DNA of 64,000 bases. It comes from Snodgrassella alvi. Its GTDB lineage: Bacteria > Pseudomonadota > Gammaproteobacteria > Burkholderiales > Neisseriaceae. A program made the translations under genes and the position numbers. How positions within the stretch are numbered: position 1 is the first letter of the stretch; each line of letters opens with the position of its first letter. The notes under the pieces are model-generated. The model was not told the origin of the DNA and searched no databases. It saw nothing but the letters and a program-made list of their open reading frames with translations. This document shows positions 55,387 through 64,000 of this stretch, one piece after another. Location of the stretch: the NCBI RefSeq assembly GCF_002777825.1, contig NZ_MEIR01000065.1:1-64000 (forward strand), written 5' to 3'.

Positions 55387-56979
55387 CTAGTTTTGGTAAG
55401 GTCTGATTTCGTCAAGGGGCAAATCCCGATAGTCAAAAATATTCAAATCTGTATCCATCACCTGAATTTTTTTACGCGGGATGAAATCTGTTGATAAAAC
55501 AGAATGCGTATTTAATTCATCAATTTTCTCAATACCCATCCAGTTATAAATTAAATAATAATTATCCTCAGTAGGATATATCTCCCTATATTCACCGATC
55601 TGTCTACTATTGGCGGGCACATTTGGGCTATACCAAATAAATTGCGGTACATCTACCCCCTCTTTAGTTGGATGCACAACAGCATGCGTGTAGTCTATCT
55701 GTCCCCGTTTAATCTTAATAGTTTGCCCATGATCTGAAAAATACAATAATGAAGCTTTTTTACTGCGTAAATGATTAAAAATTTCTCCTAATATTTTATC
55801 TGTAAAATGAATGGAATTATCATAACAGTCTTCTACTGGAGAACGCCCATGCTTAAACACCTGTTCACTTTCTGGGTATTTATTACATGCATTTTTATGA
55901 CTACCATTAATGTGTAGAATAATCAATTTTTTTTCAACACTATTATCATTCAATATTTTTATAAATTGAGGCAATAAATTATCGTCATAACCACCGTTCA
56001 ACCACTCCTTACTTTCTGCTGCATTTGCAATGGTTGTAATTAATGTATCATATTTATTAATTTTACCCTGTTTACTTAACCAGTAAGTTTTAAAGCCAGC
56101 CTGACCAGCCAGATTTACTACGTTATCACCCAGTTTATTAATACCCCTGTCATTTATCGTTCTACTACTTAAAACATTTGGTACCACCATCAATGTTACC
56201 GGAGCCGGAGCTACAGCCTGCTTAAAAATGAACAGATTTGCCCGCTCTCTGTCGATATTAGGTGTAGTTAATCTAGAATAGCCATAAAGACTTAAATTAG
56301 CACGTCTGGCCGATTCACCTATTACGACTACATAAGTATCTATATCAGTTTCTTTACGTTGTAATTTATATACAGTTTGCTGCCCAGCTACGGTTTTAAG
56401 AATATTCATATCCTTATAAGCACGCGAAAGTATGGCAAAATTATTCAATCCAGTATAAGGCCATACTTTTTCACCTAAATCAAAATTTTCCTGACTAAGT
56501 CGACCTTTAGCAACCTGCTCTAATGCTTTAAGCGGTATAGCTACTATAAATAGTATTACAATAACTTTAAGAATACGCAAAGATAAAATTTGTGCTGTGG
56601 TTTTAATCAGTACAATTAAAATAGCAAATATGAACATTAAGTAAAAGATTATATGCCAGTAAGCGTGCAAAAACTCTATCGCTTCACTGGTATTGGAAGC
56701 TAGCATAGTAATAGCTAGCTCCGCATTAAACTGGCAATGATATATCTGCAATATTACCAGCGATATACTAGTATTAAAGCACCAGACAAATAACAACAAA
56801 ATCGAAAATATACGCGTAAGTCTGCTTTTCCATAATAGAATTAACAGACAAAAATAACCAACTGTCGCACAATATAGACCAACTTGATAAATTACAGAGT
56901 AATTCGATGCACCAAGAATAGGTAAGCCACAAAAAGCAAGTAATAATAAAATTACATACTTATTAATAACTAACTTCAA
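55387..56979 (-). CDS. Phosphoethanolamine transferase (sulfatase fold), paralogue 2
   Basis: 530 residues from a TTG with AGGGG eight bases upstream. Five hydrophobic segments, then the periplasmic sulfatase-like domain: VVIGESARRANLSLYGYSR, nucleophile region APAPVTLMVVPNVLSS, LHINGSHKNACNKYP and YFSDHGQTIK. It is only moderately similar to the gene at 36249-37832. Its codon use is more AT-rich than that of its neighbours, which suggests recent acquisition. Acceptor is lipid A, core sugar or another surface molecule. Confidence 0.85.
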   Translation of the reverse strand: MKLVINKYVILLLLAFCGLPILGASNYSVIYQVGLYCATVGYFCLLILLWKSRLTRIFSILLLFVWCFNTSISLVILQIYHCQFNAELAITMLASNTSEAIEFLHAYWHIIFYLMFIFAILIVLIKTTAQILSLRILKVIVILFIVAIPLKALEQVAKGRLSQENFDLGEKVWPYTGLNNFAILSRAYKDMNILKTVAGQQTVYKLQRKETDIDTYVVVIGESARRANLSLYGYSRLTTPNIDRERANLFIFKQAVAPAPVTLMVVPNVLSSRTINDRGINKLGDNVVNLAGQAGFKTYWLSKQGKINKYDTLITTIANAAESKEWLNGGYDDNLLPQFIKILNDNSVEKKLIILHINGSHKNACNKYPESEQVFKHGRSPVEDCYDNSIHFTDKILGEIFNHLRSKKASLLYFSDHGQTIKIKRGQIDYTHAVVHPTKEGVDVPQFIWYSPNVPANSRQIGEYREIYPTEDNYYLIYNWMGIEKIDELNTHSVLSTDFIPRKKIQVMDTDLNIFDYRDLPLDEIRPYQN

Positions 56980-57082
56980 TGATACAGCCCCTATAACACA
57001 AAAATAAAGAATTAAATTTTTATATAAATAGCATATAAATATAATAATCGACTATCATAATAGCCTAAATTATGCTAAAACT

Positions 57083-57790
57083 CTACGGTTTGTATATAGA
57101 TATCAGATTGATTACCATCTTTGCTGAATGAATAGCAGCCCGTTGCAAAAACTGATCAAAGCTAATTGAAGCATTGGCGTCACCATTATCTGAAATAGCG
57201 CGAATAATCACAAAAGGGACATTGAGCTGGTGACAGGTTTGTGCAATTGCAGCAGCTTCCATTTCCACAGCTACCACATCAGCAAAATTTTCTTTGATAA
57301 AACGGTTTTGTTCAGCGGTACCGATAAACTGATCACCACTCACGATTAAACCAGTATGGATTTCAGCACCAGTAAACACTAGTGCAGCCTGTTTGGCCGC
57401 ATCAACTAGATACTGGTTAGCAAAGAATCTTGGTGGCAATTGTGGTACCTGACCAGGCACATAGCCAAAAACAGTGACATCAACATCGTGATGAGCCACC
57501 TCATTACCAACCACCACATCCCCAATCTGAATCCCAGCTTTCAGGCCACCAGCACTGCCCGTATTAATAACATAATCAGGTGCAAACCGTTCAATGATAA
57601 CTGAGGTAGTAAGTGCTGCGTTAACTTTACCTATGCCGCTCAGGGCAAGTATCACCGGTACCCCTTTAATTTCACCCTGATGAAAATGTACCGCTCCAGC
57701 CACACTATCCTGCCGCTTATCCAGCTGTTCAAGTAAATAATCCAGTTCGAGCTGCATTGCGGCAACAATTGCAATTAAAGGTTTATGCAT
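57083..57790 (-). CDS. mtnN: 5'-methylthioadenosine/S-adenosylhomocysteine nucleosidase
   Basis: 235 residues. Motifs: NTGSAGGLKAGIQIGDVVVG, DQFIG and VEMEAAAIAQTCHQ with the catalytic acid and ISDNGD with Asp. It cleaves adenine from MTA and SAH and feeds the autoinducer-2 and methionine salvage routes. AAGGCTGAATC precedes the ATG. Confidence 0.95.
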   Translation of the reverse strand: MHKPLIAIVAAMQLELDYLLEQLDKRQDSVAGAVHFHQGEIKGVPVILALSGIGKVNAALTTSVIIERFAPDYVINTGSAGGLKAGIQIGDVVVGNEVAHHDVDVTVFGYVPGQVPQLPPRFFANQYLVDAAKQAALVFTGAEIHTGLIVSGDQFIGTAEQNRFIKENFADVVAVEMEAAAIAQTCHQLNVPFVIIRAISDNGDANASISFDQFLQRAAIHSAKMVINLISIYKP

Positions 57791-57936
57791 GATTCAGCCT
57801 TTGTGATATTTCCTGATAAAGCAGAATATCATAAATTTATTCCACCAACCATAATATTATATATACATAAAATTAAGTTTCACAGCATGGATTGTCAAAG
57901 TAAGCAGGCAAGATTAAAGCCAGCAAATAGGCAGAA

Positions 57937-59721
57937 TTAAAATAAAGACAACTGCGATTGTTTTTTAGCCAATTGAGCCAAGGCTGCACTTAATCCACTG
58001 CGCCGCTGCTGGTTATTTTTTATACCTAGTGCCAACTGTCTGGCCGTACCACAAAAAGTAAATTGCTGTCTGGCACGTGTAAGTGCGGTATACAAAAGAG
58101 AACGATTAAACAAAGGATCGTCTGCCGCTGCCTGCGCCTGAGGAGCCAGTAACCACACACTATCGTATTCCGAACCCTGACTTTTGTGTACTGTAATCGC
58201 AAATGCAGCTTCATGTTGAGGCAGACGGCTAAGAGAAATAGCACGATAGTTCGCACCGTCGGCAAAATAGGCAAGCAGGTGCCCAGAATTATGCCGATCC
58301 GGGAGAATGACACCAATATCACCATTAAATAAACCAACCCCATAATCATTCTGGGTAATCAGAATCGGCAGACCTGCAAACCAGCTATCAGTATTCAGAC
58401 GTAACTGCTGGCGTAAATAACGCCGGTACTGTTGGTTAAATGCTTCTGCATCAGCGCGCCATGCAGTCAATACCATAATATCTGTCAGATGGCTAAAAAC
58501 CGCTGCGATATTATTTTCAGCCACCGCCTGCCACCACATCTGCTGCTGTGAATATAGATCGCGGCTCAGTCGCTGCATATCAGCCTGCTGCAATTGCAAC
58601 TGTACCGGGAAACTGGTTACTGCATTAAGTGCCGCACTATCGTCTCCATTGATACAGGCCGTTGCCAACGCACCAATACCCTGCGTAGCATCAAAGCGAT
58701 AACTGTGACTCAGGGTAGCAACATGTGCAGCCATATTGGCTTCATTGCTGGATGGAGGTAAAGGCTGCTCTAGCAAAAGCGCTGCGAGTTGCTGCTTCAG
58801 CGCAGGAGACAATACTGTTGGCTGGGATAATTCTGCCAGCACATTACCGGCACCTACCGCCGGCAACTGGTTGGCATCTCCGAGCAATATCAGGCGCACG
58901 TCAGGTTTTAACGCGCGCAACAGTGCCCGAAACAGAGATAAATCCAGCATGGAAGATTCATCAACCACCAGAATATCCACCGGCAAGGGATGTTCCGCAT
59001 CATATGGCCCCGTTAACAGCGGCGGCTGTAGCTGTAGCAACCGGTGCACCGTCTGACCTGTTAAACGTCCCAGTAATTGCATACTACTGTCCGGTAGAGG
59101 CAGTTTATTCAGAGCACGTTGTAAAGCATTAGCCATATGAGCAGCCGCTTTACCGGTAGGCGCCACCAGCGCAATCTGTGGTGGACGCGACAACTGCCAG
59201 GCGTGTTTGATTAATAATCCCAGGATTTTAGCAACCGTAGTTGTTTTCCCCGTGCCCGGTCCACCATTAATCACCACAAAATGCTGGATTAAGGCCAGTG
59301 CAGCCGCGAAGCGCTGTTGGACACTGTCTGCTTCAGGAAACCAGCTGGCCAGATCAGCAGCCACAGCCGCCTCATTTATCCTTGCAGGCGCAATATCAGC
59401 CAACTGCCACAGGCTCTTAGCAATATCCTGCTCCAGTTGCCACATTCGCCCTAAAAATAAATAATTGTTTTGCAGAATAAACGGAGTATAAGCTCCTGCA
59501 GCACCTACCAAAACACGACAGTTGCGGATTGCCGCCAGATGTTCGCGGGGTACAATAATATAACTGTCTCCCCGATTGAAAGCCCATAACAGTGCATCTG
59601 CCCATGGCTGCATAACAGCCCACTCAGACTGTGCGACCATACCAAGCACTTGAGTCATTGCCTGTAGCGCCGGATGGGTAGCCTGTGCGGAAACCTCAAT
59701 CAGATTGACATTATCAGCCAT
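57937..59721 (-). CDS. recD: Exodeoxyribonuclease V alpha subunit
   Basis: 594 residues from ATG at 59721 (a TTG two codons earlier is possible). Walker A NGGPGTGKTTTVAKIL is near residue 155, with DESSMLDLSLF and the UvrD-like C-terminal FAITVHKSQGSEYD. It is the fast 5'-3' helicase of RecBCD. Length matches the E. coli protein. recB and recC are not in the window. Confidence 0.94.
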   Translation of the reverse strand: MADNVNLIEVSAQATHPALQAMTQVLGMVAQSEWAVMQPWADALLWAFNRGDSYIIVPREHLAAIRNCRVLVGAAGAYTPFILQNNYLFLGRMWQLEQDIAKSLWQLADIAPARINEAAVAADLASWFPEADSVQQRFAAALALIQHFVVINGGPGTGKTTTVAKILGLLIKHAWQLSRPPQIALVAPTGKAAAHMANALQRALNKLPLPDSSMQLLGRLTGQTVHRLLQLQPPLLTGPYDAEHPLPVDILVVDESSMLDLSLFRALLRALKPDVRLILLGDANQLPAVGAGNVLAELSQPTVLSPALKQQLAALLLEQPLPPSSNEANMAAHVATLSHSYRFDATQGIGALATACINGDDSAALNAVTSFPVQLQLQQADMQRLSRDLYSQQQMWWQAVAENNIAAVFSHLTDIMVLTAWRADAEAFNQQYRRYLRQQLRLNTDSWFAGLPILITQNDYGVGLFNGDIGVILPDRHNSGHLLAYFADGANYRAISLSRLPQHEAAFAITVHKSQGSEYDSVWLLAPQAQAAADDPLFNRSLLYTALTRARQQFTFCGTARQLALGIKNNQQRRSGLSAALAQLAKKQSQLSLF

Positions 59722-59760
59722 GCTCAATCAACCAAGATGACAAAATACGATTTCCCTACT

Positions 59761-60456
59761 TTAGTTAGCAATAAATGGTGATAATCTGCCGTCTGTTACC
59801 GTTAAAACCTCATCAAAGCGGGCGGCCAGTTCATCATCATGGGTCACCACAACCAGACTGGTATCCAATTCATGCTGTAAATCCAGCATTATATCCAGTA
59901 CATTGCCAGCGTTTTTCCGATCCAGATTGCCGGTTGGTTCGTCGGCCAGTATACAGGCAGGATGAGTAACCATAGCCCGTGCAATTGCAGCCCGTTGCCG
60001 CTCTCCACCAGACAGTTCACCCGGCCGGTGCGCCATCCGCTGTTTCAGTCCCACTTTATCTAGCATTGCTTTCGCCTGCTCTTCAGCCTGAGCTTTAGAC
60101 ATGCCCCCTATCAGCAGAGGCATCATCACGTTTTCTAATGCTGAAAACTCTGGTAACAAATGATGAAACTGATAAACAAAGCCCAGATACTGATTACGCA
60201 ACTGGCCTACGGCTTTCTGACTTAGCTGGGTTATATCTTGCCCCATCAAACGTATTGTGCCACCACCGGGAGTATCCAATCCTCCAAGCAGATGCAGTAA
60301 AGTAGATTTGCCGCTACCGGAAGCACCAACAATACTGATACTCTGGCCACGCCTGACATTAAAATGCAAATCATCTAGCACTGACACCTGTAAATACCCA
60401 TCATCATAGGTTTTACAAACATGCTCACATTCAATAACATATTCAGGTTTATTCAT
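59761..60456 (-). CDS. lolD: Lipoprotein-releasing ABC transporter ATPase
   Basis: 231 residues from [13 protein letters not shown], which overlaps lolC by eight bases; longer frames run into lolC. ABC motifs: Walker [15 protein letters not shown]-loop [11 protein letters not shown], signature [15 protein letters not shown], Walker [14 protein letters not shown]. It powers extraction of outer-membrane lipoproteins from the inner membrane to LolA. Confidence 0.95.
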   Translation of the reverse strand: MNKPEYVIECEHVCKTYDDGYLQVSVLDDLHFNVRRGQSISIVGASGSGKSTLLHLLGGLDTPGGGTIRLMGQDITQLSQKAVGQLRNQYLGFVYQFHHLLPEFSALENVMMPLLIGGMSKAQAEEQAKAMLDKVGLKQRMAHRPGELSGGERQRAAIARAMVTHPACILADEPTGNLDRKNAGNVLDIMLDLQHELDTSLVVVTHDDELAARFDEVLTVTDGRLSPFIAN

Positions 60457-61699
60457 AGCGCAAAGCCTCTGCCGGTTGCGTTTTGGCGGCACGCCAGCTT
60501 GGGTACAATGTGGCAACAAAGGCCAGCAACAAAGAAATCATTGCAATCATGCATACGTCAGAAAATTTGACATCCGTAGGCAGATAACTCACAAAATAAA
60601 TCTGGGACGGAATCAGGTGTTTGCCGGTCATATGTTCAAAAAAGGCAACAATACGGCCAATATTCAATCCGAGCGTTACCCCGAAAATCACCCCAAAAAA
60701 GGTACCCAGAAATCCGGCTACTGCCCCCTGAATCATGAAAATACGCATTACGCCACCCGGAGAAAGTCCAAGTGTGCGCAATATGGCAATATCAGCCTGT
60801 TTTTCAGTTACAGCCATCACTAACGACGACACCAGATTAAAAGCTGCGACAGCGATAATTAACAACAGGATAATAAACATTATGCGTTTTTCCATCTGTA
60901 CCGCATCAAAATAGCTACGATTCTGGAAAGTCCAGTCGCGAATCCAGATTTCATTCTGTAGTTTTGCCGGTACCAACTTCTGAATCACAAAAGGCGCATT
61001 CTGCGGATCGGCCAACTTCAGGCGCAAACCACTCACATTATTCCCTAGCCGATACAGTTTTTGCGCATCGGTGATATGGGTTAAGGCAAGCGTATTATCC
61101 ACCTCATAAATCTTCGTTGTAATCACACCTACTAAAGTAAACTGTTTTAAACGCGGCACCATGCCTGCTGGTGTTACATTGCCATCTGGCGTAATTACAG
61201 TAACCTTGTCGCCAATATTAGCGCCAAGCCCGTCAGCGAGGTCTTTACCCAAAAGAATACCAAACTCACCCGGCTTAAGACTGGCAAAACCATTATTAGG
61301 CATTCCCTGACCATAATCGACAACATTACCTTCCAGTGCCGGGTCAATCCCGCGAATTTGTACACCACGCACTTCTCCTGCATTGGCCAGTAATGCCTGA
61401 TCAGCTACATAAGGCGCCGACCCCACCACCTGTTGGTTACCTTTTATCAGCTTCTGTAAATCCTGCCAGTGCTGATCCAAACTGTTTTCGTAAAATCCCA
61501 TTTCAGCATGAGGAGCCACACTGAGTAACTGATTACGGATTTCTTTTTGAAAACCATTCATCACAGACAGTACAACAATCAATGTTGATACGCCAAGCGC
61601 AATACCAACAATAGATACCGCAGTAATGAATGACATAAACCCGTTACGTTTCCTGGCACGTAAATAACGTAAGCCAATCCATGTTTCCAGAGATGCCAT
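60449..61699 (-). CDS. lolC: Lipoprotein-releasing ABC transporter permease
   Basis: 416 residues. N-terminal helix with the basic block [17 protein letters not shown], a large periplasmic domain (~45-265), and three C-terminal FtsX-type helices ([20 protein letters not shown]...). Only one permease gene precedes lolD here; in several proteobacteria a single LolC/E-type permease (LolF) works as a homodimer, so this may be such a case. Translation is coupled to lolD by overlap. Confidence 0.93.
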   Translation of the reverse strand: MASLETWIGLRYLRARKRNGFMSFITAVSIVGIALGVSTLIVVLSVMNGFQKEIRNQLLSVAPHAEMGFYENSLDQHWQDLQKLIKGNQQVVGSAPYVADQALLANAGEVRGVQIRGIDPALEGNVVDYGQGMPNNGFASLKPGEFGILLGKDLADGLGANIGDKVTVITPDGNVTPAGMVPRLKQFTLVGVITTKIYEVDNTLALTHITDAQKLYRLGNNVSGLRLKLADPQNAPFVIQKLVPAKLQNEIWIRDWTFQNRSYFDAVQMEKRIMFIILLLIIAVAAFNLVSSLVMAVTEKQADIAILRTLGLSPGGVMRIFMIQGAVAGFLGTFFGVIFGVTLGLNIGRIVAFFEHMTGKHLIPSQIYFVSYLPTDVKFSDVCMIAMISLLLAFVATLYPSWRAAKTQPAEALRYE

Positions 61700-62152
61700 G
61701 AGTGCTATATTTCAATAGAAAAAACAGATTGTACCTGAGCGCGGCAAGCAACGTCATGCTTCTGTTTCATTGTTCTATTGTTAATATTTGTTATCAAAAT
61801 AAACTCAATCTTTCTGCGCATATTAAAAATTATCTTAACACAGCAAACAATCCGACATAACCACATGAAATTAATATAATTTAAATACTTATATCAATAC
61901 CAGCAAACTTAAAACAAATACTGCTATCCTTATATGTAACAGCACTATTCTTAATTATATTATTCTGCCAGAAACCGTCCATGCTTAACCAGATATCAAA
62001 CAATGCATACTTCAGATGCAATATCATGCAGGATACGCCTGCTGTCCAGACCAGAAATTTAATACCGGCAATAAAGAAGACATACATAACATAGCCTCAA
62101 AAATATATTCATTTTATAAACTATCTACTTTACCAGATTTAACCAGCTAAAT
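61700..62152. other. Intergenic region with one doubtful small frame
   Basis: AT-rich. It holds the lolC promoter side, a possible small minus-strand gene (listed separately) and the upstream flank of the FNR site. Confidence 0.5.
61881..62087 (-). CDS. Possible small membrane-associated protein
   Basis: 68 residues with a hydrophobic N-terminus (MYVFFIAGIKFLVWTAGVSC) that could be a signal anchor. GAGG lies about eight bases before the ATG, which is the main support. No family recognised, low complexity tail; it may be chance. Confidence 0.3.
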   Translation of the reverse strand: MYVFFIAGIKFLVWTAGVSCMILHLKYALFDIWLSMDGFWQNNIIKNSAVTYKDSSICFKFAGIDISI

Positions 62153-62166
62153 TTGATACGTATCAA
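62153..62166. promoter_or_regulatory. Perfect FNR box upstream of the OYE/FMN/FAD reductase gene
   Basis: TTGATACGTATCAA matches the consensus TTGAT-N4-ATCAA exactly. About 27 bases downstream lies an extended -10 box, TGTTATATT (62191-62199), so the site is centred close to -45, near the class II activation position. It predicts induction when oxygen is low. Confidence 0.7.
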
Positions 62167-62292
62167 TACAACATATTAAATCCATGCCAATGTTATATTT
62201 ATACCTTTGATTCAATAGATAACCCTTCAGGTTTTACGCTACCATGCGCATATTTCTTTTTTATACCAAGTTCTGATTAATTGGCATTGAAT

Positions 62293-64000
62293 ATGAATAA
62301 TCCATCTTCGCCCCTTTTTAATCCGCTTACCTTACCCAACGGTGTTGTACTGAAAAACCGTCTGGTGATGGCGCCCATGACTACCTGTTGTGGTTTTTAT
62401 GATGGTACTGTTACTGATAACCTCATTGATTATTATCGGGAGCGTTCTGGCAGTATAGGTACAGTAATTGTTGAATGCGGCTATGTAGATGCACTGGGGC
62501 CAGCTTTTCCCGGTGCAATCGGTATTCACAACGATGACTGCATTGAAGGCCTGAGTCTCTTGGCCGCCGCCATAAAAGACCGCGGATCCAAAGCAGTTAT
62601 ACAAATCTATCATGGCGGACGTATGGTAGAGCCACGGCTAATTGGCGGCCAGACACCTGTAGGCCCCAGTGCCATCGCTATTCCACGGCCGAATGCAACC
62701 GTACCGGTAGCAATGACAGGTGGCGAAGTTGAAGACATGATTGGTAAATTTGGCGAAGCGGCACGGCGTGCAATTGCCGCAGGTTTTGATGGTATTGAAA
62801 TTCACGGAGCCAACACCTATCTGATTCAGCAATTTTTCTCACCTCATGCCAATCAGCGGCAGGACAAATGGGGTGGCAGCCGCGAAAACCGTACCCGCTT
62901 CCCACTGGCAGTGCTGGAAATCAGCCGGCAGATGGTACAGAAACATGCCACTAGCGAATTTATTATCGGTTACCGGTTCTCACCGGAAGAACTGGAAGTG
63001 CCGGGCATTACCTTTGAAGATTCCCTATTTCTGCTAGATAAACTGGCTCAAGCCGGTTTAGACTATGTCCATTTTTCCATGGCGGCCACATTACGCCCAT
63101 CCATTATTGACAGCAGCGATGAAACCCCATTAATTGATAAATACATGCAGCTACGTTCTGCAACATTGGCCAGAATACCGGTTATCGGCGTGGGTAATGT
63201 CGTGAATAAAACCGATGCAGAAACAGCAATAGCACATGGCTATGATCTGGTTGCGGCCGGAAGAGCCTGTGTAGCTTATCCTGACTGGGCTGAGCGTATT
63301 CAGAGCCAAAATGATTTACAGCTATCCATGAATAGCGACCAGCGGGCTAATCTGTGCATACCAGAACCATTATGGCGTTTTCCTCTTATTCACAGCATGG
63401 TACGTGAAATCAATACGAAAAAATTCCATGCAGGCACTTATCAGCAAACCGTTAGTGACGATTTTGACAATAAATTTGTTATCAATGTTGAACTGGGACA
63501 GGAATTTATTAAAGACCTGTCACTGGTCAATGCCGAACAACTGGATCACGTTTCTATTCGTAATTTCAATGAAATCAAAGAGCGTATTCTGGCTGCTAAC
63601 AGCCCTTATGTAGATGCAATCAGTGGCGCTACTTCACAATGTGATGCATTTAAAAAAGCAGTTACCAAAGCCATATCTACTTCTTATAAAGTGGCCACCA
63701 TCGTAGAAGGTGGCGATGCTGATGACAAATCTTGCGATGTTGTTGTAGTGGGTAGTGGTGGTGCCGGCCTGGCTGCAGCCATCGAAGCACATGATAAAGG
63801 TGCTTCAGTTATCATCATTGAAAAAATGCCGGTTACCGGTGGTAATACCAACAAAGCCTCAGCCGGCATGAATGCAGCGGAAACCCGTTTCCAGCAACAG
63901 GCAGGGATTATCGACCATAAAGAATGGTTCTATAATGAAACGCTTAAAGGCGGTAAAAACAAAAACAACCCGCAATTATTGCACTACTTTGTCGAACATG
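62293..64000 (+). CDS. OYE / FMN-binding / FAD fumarate-reductase-like flavoprotein (3' end off the window)
   Basis: At least 569 residues, open at the window edge. Residues 1-355 are an Old Yellow Enzyme-type barrel (NRLVMAPMTT, IQIYHGGR, FDGIEIHGANTYLIQQFFSP, NQRQDKWGGS). Then an FMN_bind domain with DAISGATS near 441, the site where ApbE attaches FMN covalently to Thr. Then a FAD_binding_2 domain with VVVVGSGGAGLAAA near 483. This order is known for NADH-dependent fumarate, acrylate or cinnamate reductases. It is a soluble anaerobic terminal reductase by inference; the substrate residues lie beyond the edge. No signal peptide. Start ATG at 62293. Confidence 0.88.
   Translation, partial: MNNPSSPLFNPLTLPNGVVLKNRLVMAPMTTCCGFYDGTVTDNLIDYYRERSGSIGTVIVECGYVDALGPAFPGAIGIHNDDCIEGLSLLAAAIKDRGSKAVIQIYHGGRMVEPRLIGGQTPVGPSAIAIPRPNATVPVAMTGGEVEDMIGKFGEAARRAIAAGFDGIEIHGANTYLIQQFFSPHANQRQDKWGGSRENRTRFPLAVLEISRQMVQKHATSEFIIGYRFSPEELEVPGITFEDSLFLLDKLAQAGLDYVHFSMAATLRPSIIDSSDETPLIDKYMQLRSATLARIPVIGVGNVVNKTDAETAIAHGYDLVAAGRACVAYPDWAERIQSQNDLQLSMNSDQRANLCIPEPLWRFPLIHSMVREINTKKFHAGTYQQTVSDDFDNKFVINVELGQEFIKDLSLVNAEQLDHVSIRNFNEIKERILAANSPYVDAISGATSQCDAFKKAVTKAISTSYKVATIVEGGDADDKSCDVVVVGSGGAGLAAAIEAHDKGASVIIIEKMPVTGGNTNKASAGMNAAETRFQQQAGIIDHKEWFYNETLKGGKNKNNPQLLHYFVEH

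Overview
ORGANISM (inference). The tmRNA tag reads ANDETYALAA, a form typical of beta-proteobacteria including Neisseria. Gene content (narGHJI with two nitrate porters and NarXL, ClpS/ClpA, an FtsK with a single N-terminal membrane segment, RecD, LolCD, two lipid-A-type phosphoethanolamine transferases, SbmA) and the moderately AT-rich composition fit a member of the Neisseriaceae. A host-associated one such as the bee-gut genus Snodgrassella is my best guess; this was not checked against a database.

LAYOUT. 1-2.3 kb: a type VI-style amidase effector gene followed by at least four tandem immunity genes in perfect 563-bp repeats, each repeat also carrying the 3' tip of a second toxin allele. 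2.66-3.02 kb: tmRNA. 3.1-8.0 kb: a reduced prophage (endolysin, two small membrane proteins, antirepressor, S24 repressor) between two copies of a 60-bp repeat. 8.0-9.4 kb: a small unknown gene divergent from a second S24 repressor. 9.7-21.8 kb: the anaerobic nitrate respiration locus, all on the minus strand, narXL then two narK-type porters then narGHJI. 22.0-24.7 kb: a Tlde1-like L,D-transpeptidase effector followed by five small secreted paralogues (candidate immunity genes, one frameshifted in a poly-T run) and a sixth fragment cut by an IS3-family element. 24.7-26.5 kb: one complete IS and an inverted partial copy. 26.7-27.3 kb: a Tai4-like orphan immunity gene behind an open-frame fragment. 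27.4-29.3 kb: small accessory genes.

From 29.4 kb to the end the window is mostly housekeeping and envelope genes: ftsK, panC, an amino-acid binding lipoprotein, a 2Fe-2S flavin reductase, a phosphoethanolamine transferase, clpA/clpS, cspA, uraA, tRNA-Thr, a tripartite efflux operon, an RnfB-like ferredoxin, a META-domain lipoprotein, fumC, a cation/proton antiporter, sbmA, a second phosphoethanolamine transferase, mtnN, recD and lolCD. The last gene runs off the edge: a three-domain OYE / FMN-binding / FAD fumarate-reductase-like enzyme behind a perfect FNR box.

MAIN POINT. Three separate loci (0-2.3, 22-24.7 and 26.7-27.3 kb) show effector-immunity remodelling. At the first two an intact peptidoglycan-targeting effector is followed by amplified immunity genes, and at least some extra immunity genes still sit behind a non-catalytic remnant of an effector 3' end. 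In both, the immunity ribosome binding site lies inside the effector's last codons, which could explain why the tips are kept. No T6SS structural gene is in the window, so delivery by T6SS is inferred from family membership.
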